DNA of 64,000 nt from positions 1,622,092 to 1,686,091 of the forward strand of contig UYJD01000005.1 in NCBI GenBank assembly GCA_900618795.1, read 5' to 3'. The notes under the pieces were generated by a model that was not told the origin of the DNA, did no database searches, and worked only from the letters and a program-made list of their open reading frames with translations. Shown here piece by piece: positions 43,401-54,141 of the stretch. The number at the start of each line of letters is the position of its first letter. The stretch's first letter is position 1. Position numbers and translations under genes: made by a program. Source of the DNA: Cyanodermella asteris (taxonomy: Eukaryota > Ascomycota > Lecanoromycetes > Ostropales > Stictidaceae).

Positions 43401-44992
43401 CTTTTGCAGGTTTTCCGGGAGATGCGCTCTCGCAGGCAGACCCAAACGCAGTCAATCAAATGCTACAGGATCGCAGTCAGCTGCGTGAGCAACAAATGGA
43501 CTCCATGAGACAAGGTCAGACCGATCCGCTCGAGGGCATTGGTCGGGTCGATCAATTCCACCAGCTTCGCCAGGAGGCTGCTCCCGCTGGCGTCATAGGT
43601 CGACCTCAAGCCCGGATTGGACAAGACGTGGAAGCAGAGGAGGAATTTGAACAGTCGGTCGAGCACGATGACGTGGCATTTGAGGATCAACCAGAAGAGC
43701 AGGAGAGCGACGAACAGCAATATGAGCAAACCCGACCCTCTATGCCGTCCATGCCCAGCAGAGACGTGACTGACGTGCAAACGTCTGCGCCAGAAGATGT
43801 CCCACCAGCGCAGTCAGCCTGGGCAACTATTGAAAAACCAGTGGCCCAAGCGATTGACGACCCTGACTATTCTACCTCGCCAATGCCTGCCCCTACTGCT
43901 CAACGAGCCAACCAGCGCGTGATTGACGCACTGGCAACGGAGACTCGCTCGCGCTCGCAGACACCGTCAGTCGAAACACCAAGCTCTAGTCTTGCTCCAT
44001 GGGCCAAGGAAGCGACGGACGGGAGTTCGAGGGGCCCGTCACTCAAGGAAATTCAAGAATTGGAAGCCAGACAAGCGTCCGAACGCGAGAAGATTGCGGC
44101 AGCCAGGCGCCGTGAAATGGCAGAGCAGGAGCGGATCGCTCAAGCTGCGATGCCCGAGGCGACCCCGGGTCTCCCCTCGACTGCAAGCTGGGCCACATCT
44201 GGCACCCCGGCTTCTCCTGGTGCATCTGCCTGGGCCAAGCCGGCAGCCGGCAGCAAGGCGACTGTTGGACCGCAAAAGAAGACGCTCGCACAGATTCAAA
44301 AGGAAGAGGAAGCACGTAAGAACAGGAATGCTGCGATGGCAACGACGACGGCTGCGAATAGTCTCAGCGCCGGCGTGATGGGTGGAAAACGATATGCCGA
44401 GCTCGCGAGTAAGACAACGCAGGCGGCTCCAGGCCCGGCGATGGGTGCTGGACCTGGCGGAGCTTGGACAACCGTCGGAGCCAGTGGCAAGGTCAAGACA
44501 CCAGGCGGTGCAGCTCCCAGCCGAACCGTGAGCGGTGCAAGCATCCCTACAGCGGCACCCGCTGCGGTGAAGAGACCGACTCCGGTCGTCAGGACGAACA
44601 CGATGCAGAATGCGACCACCAGCGCGAACGAGGCGGTTGCCCAGTGGGCCCGTCAGTCGATGGGCAGAGGACTCAACCCAGGTTCAAACGCCGAGGAGTT
44701 TGTTCGAAACCTCATGACATTTCCTCTGGACGTCGAGATCATTTCCGACAGCATCTATACGAGTAGTCCGTCGTTGGATGGAAGAAGACTCGCGGAAGAA
44801 TTTGTACGTCGCCGCAAGCTGGCCGAAAAGGGCATCACGGCAGAAGGTAGCATCACCAGTGCCAGTGCCGCACCCAGCAGCGCGACCGGCAACGGTGGCT
44901 GGAATGAAGTTGCAAAAAAACCGGTGGTCAAGGACGAACCAAGTTCTAGCTACAAGGTGGTGCAGAACAAGAAGAAGGCCAACAAGAGGTGA
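40475..44992 (+). CDS. GYF-domain protein (GIGYF/Smy2/Syh1 type)
   Basis: The open frame codes 1505 aa. A 66-nt stretch at 40612-40677 has donor GTGCTC, a GCTGAC branch site and a pyrimidine-TTCCAG acceptor, and its length is a codon multiple; it is likely an intron, giving about 1483 aa. The GYF domain sits near residues 743-805 (WVYKDPQGHVQGPFSGLEMH, DWYKAGFFSPELLVKK), with the canonical GPF-x4-M-x2-W-x3-G-[YF]-F core. GYF domains bind Pro-rich PPG-phi ligands. Upstream regions are Gly/Ser/Phe-rich and disordered (GGFGPGFGGLSGGLGGYWPG). Downstream comes a Gln/Glu-rich coiled coil, a SLKEIQELEARQASEREK-like helix, and the fungal C-terminal block EEFVRNLMTFPLDVEIISDS. Family members act in translational repression, mRNA decay and quality control at stalled ribosomes, in the cytosol. 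Confidence 0.92.
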   Translation: MPAPTPTTFAAAASNGTGDGGSTRNPAGSGDWYAPTRYLPRESLIACSKQTFVLLRENTHADPSSSSRSRPRINGSQTFRRTSQLNTAVAGSARDSSAPLQTPSSAAYVPPHMTPTFARNPASSDLRYAKDQLLDIYKSRGDSGEKDYGAVLTESWAPGQPSAAINSSWGRRDERDPNPGPEICWDENGSTKPLTLLGMSNEEKEMFATSVNSLVKPPQPVVKEGAQTPGLNGRKASISQGTGSLAGRPGVRRRDTSDSFGGNPLASPTFQRGGRDENPLASPPATLMRRRTDLNSVFGGDVGKIDTSVDTKSPFGSLRRTTTNPLSAGLTGPSSPWAAEPQSAGGFGRMGSFGIADQASTAAEKTVGGFGSRFLKDLRGKEPEDVAKPRGMLDRLSEKAGASGQRQPSTRSGSVALGGDDPTPEQGKHRNSNPSSVQADKSSDLPSFNERTQQHRQQRDTDAQYGATSNFNEPMSPTHTNPYQSLEDDNPREDDQESTSNLSADPNHQRCHIEQSNDGSRPSSTAPPRANAPLGGFGPGFGGLSGGLGGYWPGQNSMSQAGPSRSPFGGEPLFGSLGDLGTPGAGGVFSPGGTVGSGTFGGTQRSRMQGLFPSQMQEQMRSQNERQDVFGGIGVAQQPPRDTDSPARSIRNPVEDLFPIQGGNRGSAAMSNPFGGLDTPFTLGGAQTSTAPGLTAPVGTPGASGHPQQWPSTTNLRRSPENDPNQIPPAQQRTMVMPDRMRWVYKDPQGHVQGPFSGLEMHDWYKAGFFSPELLVKKTEDGEYEPLAQLIRRIGNSREPFLVPQIGIAHGSALGGQGAGVSTQSTSTAGNMQPPFASSFPSFGTTLTAEQQNALERRKQEEQFLMAQQKEFLQVRQQAMRTQMGFGGGPGPSHQGLNHHSSAQSLHSQPSHGSIAGAPFLGQEHTGPVGPPGPNLFGMQRPQAGGFGPVGGIQQSQDDLARSFDNLGLARASQSPFAGFPGDALSQADPNAVNQMLQDRSQLREQQMDSMRQGQTDPLEGIGRVDQFHQLRQEAAPAGVIGRPQARIGQDVEAEEEFEQSVEHDDVAFEDQPEEQESDEQQYEQTRPSMPSMPSRDVTDVQTSAPEDVPPAQSAWATIEKPVAQAIDDPDYSTSPMPAPTAQRANQRVIDALATETRSRSQTPSVETPSSSLAPWAKEATDGSSRGPSLKEIQELEARQASEREKIAAARRREMAEQERIAQAAMPEATPGLPSTASWATSGTPASPGASAWAKPAAGSKATVGPQKKTLAQIQKEEEARKNRNAAMATTTAANSLSAGVMGGKRYAELASKTTQAAPGPAMGAGPGGAWTTVGASGKVKTPGGAAPSRTVSGASIPTAAPAAVKRPTPVVRTNTMQNATTSANEAVAQWARQSMGRGLNPGSNAEEFVRNLMTFPLDVEIISDSIYTSSPSLDGRRLAEEFVRRRKLAEKGITAEGSITSASAAPSSATGNGGWNEVAKKPVVKDEPSSSYKVVQNKKKANKR

Positions 44993-45349
44993 TGACAGCG
45001 TTTGATGCGGACATTGGTTTTGTTTGAACTGAGCAAGCGAAAGCGAGGCATGTCGAATGCGGGAATGATGAGTAGTCTCTCGTTGATTATACAGTACGTA
45101 CGAATGTATAATCTGTACCATGAGTCCGACGATGCGTAAGCATGACACTCATTTGACGTGCTGGTACATCTGTAGACAGATGCTATGGTGCAAGCGTGAC
45201 CCAAGGCAGCTGTGGCATGAGCAAGTCTCGTCAGCCCGCTTTGCGAGTGAGTAGGTTTCTAGTGTTATCCGGCGTCATGCCCAAGTGGGAAGCTGGGGGG
45301 CAGAGCTGTGGTAGCTTCTGGGAGCGTAGCTTATCACGAACCTAATATT
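44993..45349. other. 3' flank before assembly gap, 357 bp
   Basis: This is the 3' flank of the GYF gene. No gene was recognised. Confidence 0.5.
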
Positions 45350-45607
45350 NNNNNNNNNNNNNNNNNNNNNNNNNNNNNNNNNNNNNNNNNNNNNNNNNNN
45401 NNNNNNNNNNNNNNNNNNNNNNNNNNNNNNNNNNNNNNNNNNNNNNNNNNNNNNNNNNNNNNNNNNNNNNNNNNNNNNNNNNNNNNNNNNNNNNNNNNNN
45501 NNNNNNNNNNNNNNNNNNNNNNNNNNNNNNNNNNNNNNNNNNNNNNNNNNNNNNNNNNNNNNNNNNNNNNNNNNNNNNNNNNNNNNNNNNNNNNNNNNNN
45601 NNNNNNN
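45350..45607. other. Assembly gap (258 N)
   Basis: Unknown bases only. The gap abuts a run of 16 C at its right edge, which probably caused the break. Confidence 0.99.
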
Positions 45608-45623
45608 CCCCCCCCCCCCCCCC
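45608..45623. repeat. Poly-C tract at gap edge
   Basis: Sixteen consecutive C directly follow the gap. The true length is unknown because the gap hides its left end. Confidence 0.95.
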
Positions 45624-47096
45624 GGGTCTGCCGATTAGCATGTCCAGCAAGCTAGCTTGTTTGGCGACAGAGCTAACACGTTAGTTGCTGGCTCGGTATA
45701 CGCTAGTTCCAGGGTCTTTCGAGCCCACAGGGCTTGAATTCGCTACAAGTGAGTGAGTTCCAACAGCTGTATTGACAGTGTTGTGTCTCTGGAAACGGCC
45801 GTAGCCAACCCATATTGACCTCCAAGACGAGTACGGTAAGTCGCTCCACTTTTACGAGCGGTCTCCCCTTTATGCCAGATCCTATCCACGTCCGAGCAGG
45901 TTTTGGATGAGAGCTCCCTGTCCACTAGGAAATACACTTTCCTGCTCCACCCCGAGCTAGCGCCAGGTCCTGAAGAAGCAGCCGACCAGGGTTTGTCGCT
46001 AACTCTGAATGCAATAATCGTCAGGCAACGTCCATCGCGTGGTTTCTTTGTTATTCACCCAGTTTCCTGTCAGCGAGCATGTATTTTGTCTCGGTGATTA
46101 CTTTCAACCCTGAGATACTAGCTGCAACGTCACGTCACCTGCATCGTTGAGTGAACAAGAGGAGGCTTGACATCGCGGAGCGAGACCGATTCTGAGCGCC
46201 ACCCGAGGTCCCGATAAGCAGGGATGGATTTCGCCGTGCCTAAGGACGGATGAGAGACGCTATGGCGGCTGTGGTCGGACAGTGGCATTTCTTCTGGAAG
46301 CAGACATTGGCCAGCAGGTGTAGCCAGTGGCGTGCGATCTACAACGGTCTCAAGGGCATGTTGCGGGACTCTCACGGCGGTGGCCTTCCTCTTTGACAGC
46401 GCCCGTGTCTCTCATGATCTCACGTCCCAGCAAGGTTGCTGCCAGGGTGTCAGTGAACACCTGCCAAGGGCGGCGATCCCCTGGAGCGTCCCTCCATCCC
46501 CGCCGTCTCCCGGCAATGCACTGACGGCGGTATCCTCCTGGACCGTCAAGCATCTGGCTGATCGGCTTGGGGTGAGATATCGTTAACGGGATGGCTGAGA
46601 TGGGCAGTTGGGGTGGCGCCGACGCACCCCGGTCGTGTGCCTGCGTCTGTGTTTCCAAGAGCCAGAGTCCCACCGCACAGCACGCGCTACAACAAGAACA
46701 CACTGCCAGGTAGTGTCTGATACGCTCAAGATGATCGAAGCTGGTGATCGGCCGTCACGGCTTTCTTCGGGTACGATGCTCCTCCTCATCCCTTGGTCGC
46801 TCCTTTCCCTGCAAGGATCATCGCAACCGCCCGCGCCAGCCTCGAGCTACCTTACCATCGACCCTCCCACCGAGCTGTTCAACTATATCATACCCTCGTG
46901 CCCATGCTGTTCATTCTTTCCCTCTCGTGGACAGGTGCCTTTTGCTTGGTGACCCGTCTCAGCTCATATTCATCTCACAGGTGCCTCCCCCACCTTCACT
47001 CCTCACGAGCATAGCTTTCGAAGCCAGTTGACCCGTAACTTGGTCAATCTAGCCGACTTGGCCTTATCCACCTCGCTCCATACTGCTTGAGTCGCA
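45624..47096. other. Intergenic, 1.5 kb
   Basis: No supported gene. Frames around 46130-46950 are short and incoherent. The last ~150 bp before 47097 look like a C/T-rich fungal promoter and leader. Confidence 0.45.
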
Positions 47097-49192
47097 ATGC
47101 GTTTCTCAATCCTCCTGAGCACCTTGCCGGTGCTGGCTAGTGCCGCTCTTTTCGACTCCATCGAGACTCTTCCGCGCGGCTGGACGATCCACCGCGAGGC
47201 TACCGACGACGAACCCATCCGTCTGCGCGTCAACTTGAAGGAGCAGAACCTCGACACCTTTGAGAAGTTGTTTTGGGAAGTTTCAGACCCAGCACACGAG
47301 AACTACGGAAAACATGTCTCCCAGCAGCTTGTGCACGACATAACAGCCCCAGCCGAGGAATCTGCTGGCACTGTTGTCGATTGGCTTCGGGTAAGTCTGA
47401 CACTTTTGCAATTATTACGCACCTGTTACGCCAACGTGCATGAACCAGCCTGCTGGGAACGACTCGATTTCTCCACGCGTTCGTGCGTTGGTCGTACGGC
47501 GCCGGCGGATCTGAGACATGCAGTCGCACTTCCGTACACGGACGTCGTGACACAAGGCTAACGACTCCATAGTCAAACTCAGTCAAGCACATCTCTATTG
47601 ATGGCTCGTGGGTGCAATTCACCACTACCGTCGGACAGGCCAACGAACTCCTGGGCACAAAGTTCTCCTGGTTCAAGAACGAGAAGCGTGAGGCACACCT
47701 TCGTACCACCGAGTACTCCGTTCCATCCGAAGTCGCCGACCACATCAATTTCGTGTCGCCCACTCTCAAGTTTCCGGGTCTGCGAAAGATGAAATCCAAC
47801 ATTCACGACGTCGGAAGCGACGGCGCCGTTGCCAGCTGGGAGGAATGGGTCGCCTCCCTTGACGACCCCCTTTCCTCGCTCACCCAGGTCCCGGAAGCTA
47901 CCGTTTGCAACAACGGTATCACGCCTCAGTGCTTATTTGGTCTGTACAACATCCACTACGGCGCCAAGGACAACACAAAGGCCGCCTACGGTTCCTTCCT
48001 GGACGAGTACGCCAGATACTCCGATCTCTCCATTTTCGAAAGCACCATCGCTCCTTACGCTTCCGGCAAGAACTTCTCTGTTGTCCAGATCAATGGCGGT
48101 GGAAACGACCAGAGCTCAAGCTCCGACTCCACCGAGGCAAACCTTGACAACCAGTACCTTCTCGGCGTCAGCTACCCCATTTCCATCACCGAGTACAGCA
48201 CCGGTGGCTGCGGTCCAATCGTCCCCGATCAGGACGAGGCCGCTGGTTCTTGCGGCAACGAGCCCTACCTTGAATTCGTCACTGCCCTCAGCAAAGTCGC
48301 CGATGCCGACCTGCCTCAGACCCTGTCCATCTCCTACGGCGAGGACGAGCAAACCTGGCCCAAGGCCGAAGCCACCCAGATTTGCAACGAATTCATGAAG
48401 CTCGGCGCTCGTGGTGTCTCGATCATGTTCTCCTCCGGTGACAGCGGCCCTGGCAACACTTGCGAGAACAACGACGGCTCCAAGCAGCAGTTTGTCCCTG
48501 CTTTCCCCGCTGGCTGCCCGTACGTGACCGCCGTCGGTGCCACCACCAGGACCAACCCCGAGACCGTTGCTTCCTTCTCCGGCGGAGGATTCTCGAACTA
48601 CTTCGCCCAGCCCAGCTACCAGAAGACCGCCGTTGCTGGTTACATCAAGGCCCTGAACGGTGCCTTCAGCCAGTACTACAACAAATCTGGTCGTGCCTAC
48701 CCCGATGTCTCCGCCCAGGGCGTCAGTTTCCTCGTCGTGGACAAGGGCGCCACCGAGCCCGTGTCCGGCACCTCCGCCTCCTCGCCCGCCTTTGCCGCCG
48801 TCATCGCGCTCCTCAACTCCGCACGCAAGACCTCCGGCCTCGCCCCCCTCGGCTTCCTGAACCCGCTCATCTACAACAACACGGCCGCCTTCAACGACAT
48901 CACCAGCGGTAGCTCCACTGGCTGCACCTCCGGCAAGACCATCTCCGGCGCCGGGTTCAAGGCCGCGACCGGCTGGGATGCCGCGACCGGCGTTGGCACG
49001 CCCGACTTTGGCAAACTTTTGAAGATTATTGCTCCAAATGAGAAGAATTGCGGTGGTGTTATTGCGAACCCCAACTCGTCCGAGTGCCCTTCGTCCAGCA
49101 CCGCAGTGCCTATTGGTACGAAGACTACGTTGGCCACGGTCAAGACTGGTGCGTCGACTTTGGCGGCCAAGCCGTCTGCCTCCTCGAAATGA
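47097..49192 (+). CDS. Sedolisin-family (S53) tripeptidyl-peptidase, secreted
   Basis: Exons 47097-47390 and 47573-49192 (182-nt intron, GTAAGT...ggctaacgactccatAG, phase 0) give 637 aa. A signal peptide (MRFSILLSTLPVLASAALF) is followed by the inhibitory S53 propeptide (~residues 20-200: LPRGWTIHREATDDEPIRLR, SDPAHENYGKHVS). Catalytic-domain landmarks: Glu and Asp of the E-x3-D motif in TEANLD near residue 286, the oxyanion Asp in SSGDSGPGNTC, the catalytic Ser in SGTSASSPAFAA near residue 496, and a C-terminal Ca-binding region (NDITSG; GWDAATGVGTPDFG). The enzyme removes tripeptides from protein N-termini at acidic pH outside the cell. A Ser/Thr/Lys-rich tail after the domain ends without an obvious GPI signal. 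All catalytic residues are intact. The intron is longer than most in the window. Confidence 0.94.
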
Positions 49193-50138
49193 CTGTATGA
49201 CAGAGGATGTGGCCCTGCTCCGACTGAGGATGTCGTGGAAGCGTTGAAGAGATATCATGAACAAGAGATGAGATAATGAAATGGATTGAGAGATGACGAA
49301 CTTTGCTTTTGAGCATGGGGGCATTGACCTGTGGCTGGCGAGTCGAATCACACGGCTTGAAAATTAGCTAGCATTAAAATTAGCATTAGCATTAGCATCG
49401 CGTTGACTGACTTTGCATACCTACCACCCGCATCAGCGTCGGTTGGATATGGCGGGAAGGTTGGAAGATGGAGTATAGATATCCCACCAAAGAATGAAAA
49501 AAATTGAACATCAAAATTTGATTGACATTCGAGTTTAATTGGTGAACGCCCTGTCTGTCTCGACGAACGCCCTGTCTATCATTGCACCGACACAAGCACT
49601 CGTGTCGACGAACGTGCAATTCATCCCATCTCCTCAGTCTCTTGCAACTCCTTGCCTTGTCCTCCCGCTGACGCATGGCTTTATATACGGCGTCACCCTT
49701 GCAGCCACTTATTTGGAATCACCTCATGGCCCTTAGTAAATGATGTCCTCTTCTTTGATTCGGTAATCGAGGTGGGCGAGGACAAGTCAGGGCGCACGTG
49801 CCGATCAGAACACTTCTGAACGTCCTTGGGTCATGACCTAGTCACCAAGTCCGAGTGGTACCTCGCGAGGCACCCTTGCCTCAATCTCTACTGGTACCTA
49901 CGGAGTAATCCATCGATGTAGATGTCTGTGCAAGGGTAGGAGTAGCAGCTAAGGTACTTGAGCGACGCCCTGCACGCACAGGCGGCCTGACAGCCATGCG
50001 TCTGCAATTCGCCTTATGTGCAACTCGACGAAATTGTCCTGCCGATTTCCGAGGCAGCTACCTTCATTCGAGAGAAGTTCTGCCAGGGTGAACATCGAGC
50101 ATCTGGGTCGTGGGTGGGTTATTGCCCGCGTTCATCGC
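49193..50138. other. Intergenic, 0.95 kb
   Basis: It contains a tiny TTAGCA microsatellite (three perfect units at 49380-49397, with degenerate units from 49362) and a duplicated CGAACGCCCTGTCT (about 49543 and 49564). No gene was recognised. Confidence 0.5.
49380..49397. repeat. (TTAGCA)3 microsatellite
   Basis: Three perfect hexamer units, with imperfect units just upstream. It differs from the fungal telomere unit TTAGGG and is too short to be an interstitial telomere. Confidence 0.85.
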
Positions 50139-51098
50139 TCATCCGTCTTCGGAACCAGTATCGTCGTCATCTTCCTCATCCGTGTCGTCCTCAACGTCGG
50201 ACATGACAGCTTCATTGACCGTCTCCGTCTCACCCTGCATCGACGAGGCGCGAGATCCGCTTGCATCGGCGTGCGCCTGAGGTTCGACGGCGTTCACAAC
50301 AGACGAGGTCGAAGATGAGGTGGCAGGCCGTGCGGTCCTCGCTCCGGGCGACGGGCGGTCTTTGCGTACTCCGTTTTGGGCAGCCGTCGTGCTGGCTTTC
50401 CGTTTCCGGCGTAGAACTTTCTGTTTGGGACCGGGCTTGTAGAACTTGAATTGCAGCGATCTCGGCGGGTCGGAGAAGGGATCGGCACAGAAAGATGGCT
50501 GATTGGTAGCTCTGGCGACGACGGGAGGTTGACCGGCAGCTATGTACGTTGTTCGTGGATGGCCGCTCATCGGTATAGGTTCCGAGCATGAATTGCGCAC
50601 CAGGCCGGCCAGCGCTGACTGTGGCTGAGCTTGACTTCCATTTCTGCCATGCTGCACGGTGTATGCAGCAGGGCGATGCGGCGACGTGGGACTGGGTAAG
50701 CCAAAGTTCCAATTACCCATGGCAGGGCTCGAGTTGGGATGAAGGGCACCCTGTCTCTGGTGTTCTATCGCCGGCGACGAGGGTACACTGCCGTCCTGGG
50801 TCTTCTCAGCAAAGAATAGTGCAATTTGGCTTGGGTGAACACCTGCATTGAGCAGATCTCGCAGCATGTCACGTTTGACCTTGTATTGTTCGAGCTTGAG
50901 CCTTTCCTGCCGAGTTTTCTCCTGCTCGGCCCAGATCGTCGATGAGCTTCGATGTGATTCATGATTGGGGATGTTGCGGAGCGGCGGCAGGATTGGTGGC
51001 AGCTCATCATGCGACGGAGGACGAACAAGGTTCTCGAGGGCAGAAGGACGGGGATGATGGTTGGGATTAGAGGACGAGCCGGCTTGAGACGCAAACAT
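50139..51098 (-). CDS. Hypothetical fungal protein with coiled coil, basic NLS-like motif and acidic tail
   Basis: A single 319-aa exon. Residues ~50-100 form a charged helix (WAEQEKTRQERLKLEQYKVK) followed by RDMLRDLLNAGVHPSQIALFF, which looks like a short helical protein-interaction element. The centre is Ser/Pro/Asn-rich. A block SLQFKFYKPGPKQKVLRRKR combines an aromatic patch with a strong nuclear-type signal. The C-terminus is acidic (DEEDDDDTGSEDG). The combination suggests a nuclear regulator, but no named family is recognised; I see no DNA-binding domain. The start MFASQAG is the first Met. Confidence 0.65.
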   Translation of the reverse strand: MFASQAGSSSNPNHHPRPSALENLVRPPSHDELPPILPPLRNIPNHESHRSSSTIWAEQEKTRQERLKLEQYKVKRDMLRDLLNAGVHPSQIALFFAEKTQDGSVPSSPAIEHQRQGALHPNSSPAMGNWNFGLPSPTSPHRPAAYTVQHGRNGSQAQPQSALAGLVRNSCSEPIPMSGHPRTTYIAAGQPPVVARATNQPSFCADPFSDPPRSLQFKFYKPGPKQKVLRRKRKASTTAAQNGVRKDRPSPGARTARPATSSSTSSVVNAVEPQAHADASGSRASSMQGETETVNEAVMSDVEDDTDEEDDDDTGSEDG

Positions 51099-54000
51099 GC
51101 TGTCTGACTACATGGGCAGGATGGAGAAGGTATGAGAGACAAGCAGGGTATAGTGATGAGGACATTCAGCCACGGTTCGGCCGAACAGCAGAACTCGGAC
51201 GTCACACGACGCACAGGTTTGAAGATCGATAAGTGCAATAGATAATGGATCATCGTACCTTGTCTCGTGATTCCACAGGACCATGGCAACATACGTACCA
51301 GGCAGGCGAGGTATGTACGCGTGTCGGTAGCAACCACCAGCCAGAGGACCGTATCAGCGGCGCCAATCTTTTGCGTGCTAGACTCCCTGTCATGACGGCT
51401 TTCGAGCAAGACTTGGACCCTGTATGGTCGGCCTCGAGCCTGTCTCGAGGTATACGGGCCGGTACTTGACCATAGACTTTGCGTGCCTGCGGGCTGCACT
51501 TGCACCATTTGGCAGAAGTTGCCTCTCCGGGCTTATCAGATTGAGGCCAATTAACCGATTCGGTAAATGGGCGCAGACGCTGCCCGCTCGGACTTGTCGC
51601 TTGAGTGCGGACGGCCAAGTTTGGGCCAGCTGAAAAGTTTGTTGATCCCATGCATAATTTACCCCTCGAGCAAGCTGATAGCTGTATAAGTTTGATGCAA
51701 GGATAGCAGTCTTGTACCTCGATGCCAGACTGAGCACTACAAGGAATCATCGATGGCAGACGAGAAATAATATGTATGGTAATTTGGGAAGAAGTATCTA
51801 CTCGAATCGTCAGGGCATGGCTGCGATCTTGGGAAACACCGCGTATGTGTACGGCTCATACGAAGTACGAGCACAACCGGTGTTTGTCAAGCCCGAACCA
51901 GAAGGAATTCCTACGGCCCCCTTCAATACGTGTCAGCACAAACGTACAGCAGCGACGCAACTTATGATGTGTCCACGGCCTTCACCTACGGCATATTTGC
52001 ACAGAGACAACTCATCAAGACTGCCGTACGGAGGTAGCAAGAGCATCTCATGGGTAAGCACGATGAGACAATTGCTTATCGTCAGGATTACGCAGATTGC
52101 AGGCATACGATGATACGACACAGTCACAGGTCCTGAAGAGTTCGGCACGCGACCGAACAGCCACTCAGTGGTTGCTGGGAAGCGTCTTTGATGCACAAAT
52201 TGATCGCATTTCATCATATGGACGTCGGAAGCAAGTTCTGCGACAAAGCTTCTTGACTCGTGCACGCAAACGTTGCCGATGTTTGCAACTGAGCCAACGC
52301 AAGCTTCATGACAAGAATGACAGCCCTGGCCAATGGTCGTGAGCCACCGAGTTCAAATCGAAGTGCCGCCCATGTTATGCACCGTTCGCCTTCATCATTA
52401 TCACGCACAACTTCACAAGTCTCATCGGATGCATCCAGCATGATGTGCATGCATGTTGGACTCGCACCGTGGCCGGCATATGCTGATTGTACACTTGAGC
52501 TGTCCAGACAGCCAGAGCCGCGGTATCGCCAGCTGCTCACGTCACTTCAAACGCTGAATCAACTGCTGACTGCTGGATCTTCACGTGTCTTCAGGAGCGG
52601 GGAGTTGCAGGCCGACAGAAGTCTTGGTGGAGTAGTTAATCACCTACATCTGGAGGTAGGTCGATCAACACAATCAAAAGCACCGAGAAGGCTCCCGACA
52701 TGAGCAACTCGACAAGTAGGTCTACTTCTCCTTATCAATATACCTACGAGAGGACGTACAGAGGCAGCGTCCAAAGGAGTTCTACAACTACGTGCGCAGC
52801 GACTTTTGTTGGCCTGCCTGGACAGCACCTCTGGGCAGATCTACCAGCAACTTCACCGAGCAACGAACAAGATCGTGCAGCAGTTGACTGAGATGGAAGG
52901 TGCTTTTACGGGGTCAGCAGGGCTTTCATTGAACGTGGACGACATTGGCGACGGTTTTTGGGACCTTATCGCACACGTGAATAGTCATTGTGTCTGCAGC
53001 GATGCGAAGCCCAATATCATACCTCGGTTTGTCGCGGGATTTGCGGTTGATTGCAGCGCGGGCCGGTAAAGCCGCGCGCCTCTGCGCATCAGTTCAAACA
53101 ACTTCAGTTTCTCTCTGCTCACTTCAATATTCATTCATTCACCTCCCATCAGCTCATCATACTTGCTAATATTATCGAGGTGATTGAAGGTCATCACACA
53201 CGTGTTTCCTCGCCCTTTTCTTCCTTTCCCTCTTCCCGGGGGACAGGGAGCGAGTTATGTATATATACATATATACAGACTGCACAGACATGAATTGACT
53301 CTTTTGTCGCTATTGCTTGACCCTTTCTCTTTTGTTTATGGTGACTGAGTAGTAGCTGTCTTGATTCCCTATTTGTGATGGTGGTATCTAGAGCACACTG
53401 TGACTCTTACTACAGCATTAACCACCCGCTCGATTCGATGGCGAGCAGATGCGTTGCGCAAGCCTTGCTTGCACGATTGACGCACCAACGACCCCGACGG
53501 AGAAAGAAGATCGAACCATCGCACAATCTGTGCAGTATTCCAATGCGCAGCTATGGCCACTCGGTGTTTGACCGCATTGGATCGCGCATACCATTCCCGC
53601 CGTACGGCTGAGGATGAGGACCGGCGCACCAACCCGCCCTTCAACCACAACGCAAAATGCATTTTCAATTTGATATCGCCACATCTGCTATACCGCCATC
53701 AGAACTTCACTCAATGATACATCGAAGACGTCCACATCTGATCCACCCTACGTCTACGCTGTTACGATACATTCCGGGCGATTGTCCGACCAGAGCACGC
53801 AGAAGCGCATTTCACTTCTCTTGCACGAGCCCCTTCAGCCGACCCTTTCCAATCCGGGCACCTGACTGCCTGCCTTCCGGAAATTTTGCTGAATAGCATG
53901 ATTGCAGCCCAACCATCCATGTGTTGTCATGGCTGCCTTGCCATTGTCAATAGGACGAAAATTTTGACGCGCCTTTTAAGCTCGTCAGGTCCCACTCACT

Positions 54001-54141
54001 TCTTTCCTTCTTTCCCAATCCACTCTACTTCCTCCCACGCTCACCAACTCACACCATCAAGCCTACCTTGATCACTACTTCACATCCAAGCCATCTGAGA
54101 GAAGTGCTTTACAGCAGGTGAGCCATTGATCCACAATCCAG
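51099..54141. other. Long intergenic stretch, 3.0 kb, with a possible unresolved multi-exon gene
   Basis: A plus-strand frame starting at 51772 (MYGNLGRSIYSNRQG) runs to a good donor (ATGG|GTAAGC, near 52053). A good acceptor (ATTGCAG, ending near 52102) leads in phase into another frame (AYDDTTQSQVLKSSARDR). Later pieces (52308-52703, 52806-53069) are weakly coherent but cannot be joined with confidence. The remainder is C/T-rich. A perfect 16-bp AT palindrome occurs at 53256-53271. No mobile element was recognised. Confidence 0.3.

Noticed and set aside
48116-49351. 411-codon minus-strand open frame opposite the S53 protease
   Set aside because: It is an antisense shadow of strongly GC3-biased coding sequence, composed of Gly/Val/Ala with no domain.
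49362-49398. Interstitial telomere repeat
   Set aside because: The unit is TTAGCA, not TTAGGG, and only three units are perfect.
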